NCBI RefSeq assembly: GCF_000019705.1
Contig: NC_011244.1
Span: 248,001-312,000, forward strand
Length of the DNA: 64,000 nt
Reading direction: 5' to 3'
Origin: Borrelia recurrentis A1
Lineage (GTDB): Bacteria; Spirochaetota; Spirochaetia; Borreliales; Borreliaceae
Shown: positions 59,931 to 64,000 of the stretch, piece by piece
Layout of the letters: the number at the start of each line of letters is the position of its first letter
Numbering within the stretch: the first letter of the stretch is position 1
The notes under the pieces: generated by a model
The model's database searches: none
What the model saw: the letters and a program-made list of their open reading frames with translations, nothing else
Told to the model about the DNA's origin: nothing
Translations under genes and position numbers: made by a program

Positions 59931-61052
59931 CTAATTAAATTTTTTAGCAATAGAATATACCTTCACAAGAATTTTAGAAACAATTTCCCAATATTCTCTT
60001 GGAATCTCTTCATTAATATCAACATTAGCATAAAGATCCCTTGCAAGTGGCTTATTTTCCACTATAGAAACATTATTTTCTCTTGCAATTTGTTTAATTA
60101 CAAATACAATTTCATCTTGTCCTTTTGCAAGCACTTTTGGTGCTAACATAGTATTGCTATCCCATTTAATAGCAACAGCAAAATGCTCTGGATTTGTAAT
60201 TACCACATCTGCTTGAGGAACTGCTACCCTCAAATTAACATTTGAAATTTCTCTCATTCGCTCCCGCATTCTAGAACGGAGCAGAGGATCTCCTTCCATT
60301 TCCTTTCGCTCTTGCTTGATTTCTTCTTTTGTCATTTTCAAATTCTCAATATAACGAGCTCTTTGAAAAAGATAATCTAGTACACTAAGACCCATCAATA
60401 CCATCACTGAAAAAAAACATATTCTATAAGCAAGACTTAATATTACAGAAATACCGCCTTCAAGGCTATACTCAGGCATTTTTGAAATTTTACCTATATT
60501 GCTTTTCAGCATAATATAATATATAAAAGATATTATAGCAATTTTCAATAAACTTTTAAACAAATTAAAAAAAGCATCAACTGAACCAAAAGAATTTTTC
60601 ATCCATTTTGAAAAATTTGGATTTATTCTATCCCATTTAGGCATTATAGGCTTAAGAGTCATAACAAAGCCAACTTGCATAATATTAACTAAAAATCCAA
60701 CTATAAAAGACACTATAAAAAATATACTCACATATCTAAATAGAGGTCTAATATATGCAAAACTCAATGAATAAATACTAATTGACATTACTTCTGGTAA
60801 CTTACTAGCCTGCCATTTAAAAATATCCATTAATTCTTGAGCAAAATAAGATAACATAAAAAAAAATACAGCAAACAATATAAAAAGAGAAATGGATGAA
60901 TTAATTTCTATTGATTTTAACACTTGACCTTCTCTTCTTGCTTTTTGTTTTCTTTGCTCAGTAGGAACTTCAGTTCTGCCCTCATCCTCTGAGGCAAAAA
61001 AATTAAGGGGTATATACCAACTTTTATTTAAAAATTCATCTCTAGTATTCAT
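59931..61052 (-). CDS. flhB: Flagellar export switch protein FlhB
   Basis: FlhB switches export specificity from rod/hook to filament subunits after self-cleavage. The 373-residue protein has four membrane segments (~35-225) and a cytoplasmic domain starting RARYIENLKMTKEEIKQERKE. The self-cleavage site, NPTH in most species, reads NPEH here (in VVITNPEHFAVAIKW). The Asn-Pro bond that is cut is retained. The ATG overlaps the fliR stop in an ATGA arrangement. A ~20-residue N-terminal extension precedes the conserved EDEGRTEVPTEQRKQKARREG. Confidence 0.93.
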   Translation of the reverse strand: MNTRDEFLNKSWYIPLNFFASEDEGRTEVPTEQRKQKARREGQVLKSIEINSSISLFILFAVFFFMLSYFAQELMDIFKWQASKLPEVMSISIYSLSFAYIRPLFRYVSIFFIVSFIVGFLVNIMQVGFVMTLKPIMPKWDRINPNFSKWMKNSFGSVDAFFNLFKSLLKIAIISFIYYIMLKSNIGKISKMPEYSLEGGISVILSLAYRICFFSVMVLMGLSVLDYLFQRARYIENLKMTKEEIKQERKEMEGDPLLRSRMRERMREISNVNLRVAVPQADVVITNPEHFAVAIKWDSNTMLAPKVLAKGQDEIVFVIKQIARENNVSIVENKPLARDLYANVDINEEIPREYWEIVSKILVKVYSIAKKFN

Positions 61053-61837
61053 CTTAAAGTCTCAGAAAATAAATTTAATGCATTACGCATAGATTCTAAG
61101 CTAAGTTCAATTACTCTTTTAACAGATATTACAAAACTTGGAAAAGTAATATATAAAACAATTAATCCCAATCCCAAAGAAATCGCAAAACTAATCATTA
61201 ATAAATTAATTTGAGGAGATGTTTTGGAAATTATACCTAAAATTAGGTATAAAAGTAAAAGAACTCCTAATATTGAAAGAGACATTATTAAAGATTTTTC
61301 AAAAAGAATAGCAAAAGAATAAAATACTAACTTTATAAATTCATAATTCTTTATATTAACCATATTCTCAACTCTAACATTTAAGACAGAATCATAAACC
61401 CCAATAACTAAAAAACGAAATAAAAAATCATTTAATAAAAACACAATCAAAAAAAGATAAGTAAATATTTGAGATATCACCAAATTATCCTCTTCTGCAA
61501 AAACATCAAAAATATTTGCATAAGCAAGTCCCATCTGATTTGAGAAAAAAAAACCAAGTAAATGAAACACATTAAAAATAATACTTACAAAAAAAGCTTG
61601 AATAAGTCCTAAAATAGCCTCTCCTAGCAATATTAATACAAATGCAGTCAAATTATTCAAAGGATAGACAACATTTACCTTATCTACAACAATAATGGAC
61701 AAAATCAATGAAAAGAAAAAATTTAAATAACCCATTTTAATAGTCGAAAAAAAAGGTGAAAATCTTAAAAAAATAAAAATTCTAATAAAAATAGGTAAAA
61801 CCACAAAAGACTTTAAAATCAAAAAATCCATATTCAT
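61049..61837 (-). CDS. fliR: Flagellar export protein FliR
   Basis: FliR is a membrane subunit of the flagellar export core, assembling with FliP and FliQ. The 262-residue protein has about six membrane segments and the family pattern RIFIFLRFSPFFSTI near the start and ALNLFSETLR at the end. Its stop overlaps the flhB start by 4 bp, and it starts 16 bp after fliQ. The N-terminal ATG at 61837 has only a weak GGA site. Confidence 0.92.
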   Translation of the reverse strand: MNMDFLILKSFVVLPIFIRIFIFLRFSPFFSTIKMGYLNFFFSLILSIIVVDKVNVVYPLNNLTAFVLILLGEAILGLIQAFFVSIIFNVFHLLGFFFSNQMGLAYANIFDVFAEEDNLVISQIFTYLFLIVFLLNDFLFRFLVIGVYDSVLNVRVENMVNIKNYEFIKLVFYSFAILFEKSLIMSLSILGVLLLLYLILGIISKTSPQINLLMISFAISLGLGLIVLYITFPSFVISVKRVIELSLESMRNALNLFSETLR

Positions 61838-61853
61838 AGATTAATCCAGACAT

Positions 61854-62117
61854 TTACATATTTTGTATCTGATTAAAAACTAAAAACGTAAATTGCATAA
61901 TCTTCTTTAAAATCCAAGGTCCAAATATCACAAGAACTAAGAGTATTATAATAATTTTGGGAATAAAACTAAGTGTTTGATCTTGAATCGAAGTAACAGC
62001 CTGAAAAATTGAAACTAAAAGACCAACTATAAGCGCTGTAATTAATATTGGCGCTGAGAGAATAATAATATTTTCAATAGATATTTTAATCAAATAAATA
62101 ATTTGTCCAGTTGTCAC
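61854..62117 (-). CDS. fliQ: Flagellar export protein FliQ
   Basis: An 87-residue protein with two membrane helices, the size and layout of FliQ. The motif LIVGLLVSIFQAVTSIQDQT is typical. The start is GTG at 62117, with GAGG six bases upstream. It lies 8 bp after fliP. Confidence 0.93.
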   Translation of the reverse strand: MTTGQIIYLIKISIENIIILSAPILITALIVGLLVSIFQAVTSIQDQTLSFIPKIIIILLVLVIFGPWILKKIMQFTFLVFNQIQNM

Positions 62118-62125
62118 TTATGACC

Positions 62126-62890
62126 TCACATAAAACTTTTTATAAGTCCACTAGTAATCAAAGTCCAACCATCCACCATAACAAAAAGTATAAGCTTAAA
62201 TGGTAATGATATTATTACAGGTGGCAACATTATCATACCCATTGCCATTAAAACTGCAGCTACAATAATATCTATTATTATAAATGGTAAAAAGATCAAA
62301 ATACCCATTTTAAAAGCAACTTTGAGTTCATGTAAAATAAAAGATGCAATAAGAACATGTGTTGGAACTTCACTAAAATTTTTAGGCTTTGCATAATCAC
62401 TAATACTCATAAACAATCTAATCTCCTCATGCCTACTATTAGACATCTGTTTATACATAAAATTTCTAAGTGGAGCAATCCCTCTATCATAAAATTCATT
62501 AAAATTTATTTTAGAATCTCTCAAAGGTAAATATGCATCTTTATATATTATGTTAAAAGTTGGCCACATAGTAAAAAGAGTTAAAAATAAAGCTAATCCC
62601 ATTATTACCTGATTAGGTGGTGATTGCTGAAGTGATAATGCTCTTCTAATAAAATCCAATACTATTGCTATCCTTAAAAAGGAAGTCATCAAAACCAAAA
62701 AAGCTGGAGAAAGCGTTATGATGCTTAATATTAATAAAAGTTGCAGAGGAAAAACTATGCCACCACCAAAAGAATTTAAAAAATCAACAAATGGAAAATT
62801 CAATCCAGTAGTAGGTTGCAAAGACTTGGTTTGAGCAAATGCAAAATTTACAACTCCAAATAACAACAAAAAACTTAATTTTTTATTCAA
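62126..62890 (-). CDS. fliP: Flagellar export protein FliP
   Basis: FliP forms the pentameric export pore core. The 254-residue protein has a cleavable signal peptide (residues 1-19, ending FAQ) and four membrane segments. The conserved TSFLRIAIVLDFIRRALSLQQSPPNQVIMGLALFLT region is complete, with the Borrelia-typical QSPPNQ. The start is TTG at 62890 preceded by AGAGG. It is 9 bp after fliO. Confidence 0.95.
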   Translation of the reverse strand: MNKKLSFLLLFGVVNFAFAQTKSLQPTTGLNFPFVDFLNSFGGGIVFPLQLLLILSIITLSPAFLVLMTSFLRIAIVLDFIRRALSLQQSPPNQVIMGLALFLTLFTMWPTFNIIYKDAYLPLRDSKINFNEFYDRGIAPLRNFMYKQMSNSRHEEIRLFMSISDYAKPKNFSEVPTHVLIASFILHELKVAFKMGILIFLPFIIIDIIVAAVLMAMGMIMLPPVIISLPFKLILFVMVDGWTLITSGLIKSFM

Positions 62891-62899
62891 ATTTTACCT

Positions 62900-63532
62900 C
62901 TAAAACTTTTTTAATCTATCCTGTTTACTTTTCAAAGAAGTCTCAATATCATTTTCCAACTCCGCATATTCATCATGATCATTAATAAATGATTTATCTT
63001 TCTTATTATTGCGTAATATTTTATTAAAAATTGACTTAAATGAATTTATATTACCACGGCTCTTAATTTTATTAAGTTGAAATTCTAAATTCTCCAACTC
63101 TTCACTTGTTGTTATCTCCTTTAGTACAATAGAAGAACTATTTGATACTAAAAATACATAAACATTGCCTAATACATTAACAATCCTTATAGAATTTTTA
63201 TTATCTATTTCATAAAAAGCAAGTTCTCTTATTAAACTCGACATATCATTATTTTTATTTTTTTTATAGCTTAAAATCATTTTCTTAAATAAAAAAATAA
63301 AAATAACAAAAAAAAGAAAAAACAAAACCAAAGTAAACAAATCTGTAACATTAAAAAGAGATATGCTTTGTATGTCTTGATTATCTAAAACAACCTTATT
63401 ATCATCAAATATTGGCAAATTAACTTCATTTTCTAATTTAGAAGTAACATTTAAATCACTCTCATTATCCTGCGCAAATAAATTTTCTGCAAAAAATACA
63501 ATAAAAGTGAAAAATAAAATTAACCTATTCAT
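62900..63532 (-). CDS. fliO: FliO-like flagellar assembly protein (annotated FliZ in some Borrelia)
   Basis: A 210-residue protein with a signal peptide (residues 1-20, AENLFAQ), a short periplasmic part, one membrane segment near residues 65-85 and a cytoplasmic tail. FliO is a chaperone for assembly of the FliP pore. The family is poorly conserved, so the call rests mainly on its position between fliN and fliP and on topology. The start overlaps the end of fliN by 8 bp, which suggests coupled translation. Confidence 0.8.
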   Translation of the reverse strand: MNRLILFFTFIVFFAENLFAQDNESDLNVTSKLENEVNLPIFDDNKVVLDNQDIQSISLFNVTDLFTLVLFFLFFVIFIFLFKKMILSYKKNKNNDMSSLIRELAFYEIDNKNSIRIVNVLGNVYVFLVSNSSSIVLKEITTSEELENLEFQLNKIKSRGNINSFKSIFNKILRNNKKDKSFINDHDEYAELENDIETSLKSKQDRLKKF

Positions 63533-63869
63533 TTTTAATTTTAATTATTTCGGTAATTCTAACACCAAAATTCTCATCAATTACAACAACCTCTCCTTTA
63601 GCCACTATTTTTCCATTTACCAAAATATCTACAGGTTCACCAGCAAGTTTATCAAGTGTAATGATCGTTCCTTCAGACATAGCAAGTATATCTTTTATTT
63701 TACGTTCAGTCCTACCAAGTTCTACTGTAACTTGCATAGAAACATCCATTAAAAGACCAAAATTGCTAGGATCAACACCTTCAGGCAAACTATCAATCAA
63801 ATCAGGAAGTTTAACACCCTTTATCTCAGGTTTTTCCTCACTAAAATCATTCTTATCATCTACATCCAT
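63525..63869 (-). CDS. fliN: Flagellar motor switch protein FliN
   Basis: A 114-residue switch-complex protein at the base of the flagellar motor, where CheY signals change rotation. The C-terminal SpoA domain carries [20 protein letters not shown] and [29 protein letters not shown], both diagnostic. GAGAGG precedes the ATG. It lies 46 bp after fliM and overlaps the next gene fliO by 8 bp. Confidence 0.96.
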   Translation of the reverse strand: MDVDDKNDFSEEKPEIKGVKLPDLIDSLPEGVDPSNFGLLMDVSMQVTVELGRTERKIKDILAMSEGTIITLDKLAGEPVDILVNGKIVAKGEVVVIDENFGVRITEIIKIKNE

Positions 63870-63915
63870 TATTTACCTCTCTATTAAATTCATTAAAACA
63901 TCAAAACTCTTTAAG

Positions 63916-64000
63916 TTATTCAACTTCTTCTGTAAGTTCTTTCAATAAATCAAAATCCTCTACCTCACCAACTTTTCTTGTAATTTGAACTGAAATTTTA
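63916..64000 (-). CDS. fliM: Flagellar motor switch protein FliM (C-terminal end only)
   Basis: The last 27 codons before a TAA stop at 63916 read KISVQITRKVGEVEDFDLLK and end in EEVE. This fits the C-terminal end of Borrelia FliM, and the position upstream of fliN is the standard one. Most of the gene lies beyond the window. Confidence 0.75.
   Translation of the reverse strand, partial: KISVQITRKVGEVEDFDLLKELTEEVE

Noticed and set aside
1-64000. CRISPR arrays, rRNA genes, toxin-antitoxin or phage defence islands.
   Set aside because: No regularly spaced repeats, no rRNA sequence and no recognisable defence genes were seen on either strand.

Overview
This window is a stretch of a relapsing-fever-type Borrelia chromosome. 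The DNA is very AT-rich. Gene order follows the Borrelia linear chromosome from rho to the flagellar export genes (BB0230 to about BB0278 in B. burgdorferi, from memory). The pair glpT and glpQ sits between glpK and glpD, which is the hallmark of relapsing-fever species as opposed to Lyme borreliae. Species cannot be fixed from sequence alone.

Layout. 1-9.2 kb: rho (cut by the window edge), a bactofilin, hbb, rpsT with a clear sigma-70 promoter, ychF, a TPR/beta-propeller/VWA surface-type protein, lnt, a BB0238-like exported protein and a deoxynucleoside kinase. 9.2-16.5 kb: a 0.7 kb AT-rich leader region and the glycerol locus glpF-glpK-glpT-glpQ-glpD, ended by a strong bidirectional terminator. 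glpK and glpD are each broken by one frameshift, whereas glpF, glpT and glpQ are intact. 16.5-30.2 kb: YaaR-family protein, bactofilin and M23 peptidase (minus strand), then rdgB, pepF, pcs, dedA, tRNA-Leu(GAG), leuS, an RND-type exporter and lon.

30.4-44.0 kb holds the most unusual structure: a direct tandem duplication of 6,776 bp. The unit runs from inside recO through recJ, an M23 peptidase gene, rpsU and ftsK into uppP. The outer boundary genes (recO on the left, uppP on the right) are intact, while the inner junction fuses a 5'-truncated uppP to a 5'-truncated recO head to head. By eye the copies differ by 19 substitutions and three homopolymer lengths. The copies separated from the natural upstream genes (recJ copy 2, ftsK copy 1) carry the damaging-looking changes.

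44.2-64 kb: slt lytic transglycosylase, an acidic membrane protein, a TPR protein, a LysM-M23 peptidase, signal peptidase I, a short Hsp70-like protein with three small partners, then the flagellar regulation and export block flhG-flhF-flhA-flhB-fliR-fliQ-fliP-fliO-fliN and the tail of fliM, all on the minus strand and tightly packed.

Functional reading. Much of the window builds the envelope and its internal flagella: peptidoglycan enzymes, bactofilins, lipoprotein acylation and flagellar export. The glp region suggests a strain that keeps scavenging of glycerophosphodiesters and glycerol-3-phosphate (GlpQ, GlpT) while glycerol phosphorylation and oxidation (GlpK, GlpD) decay. The neighbouring nucleoside kinase also lacks two motif residues. 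I saw no CRISPR array, insertion sequence, prophage or rRNA. I did not find a convincing wholly new multi-gene system; the duplication and the apparent decay of the glp/dck region are the main discoveries.
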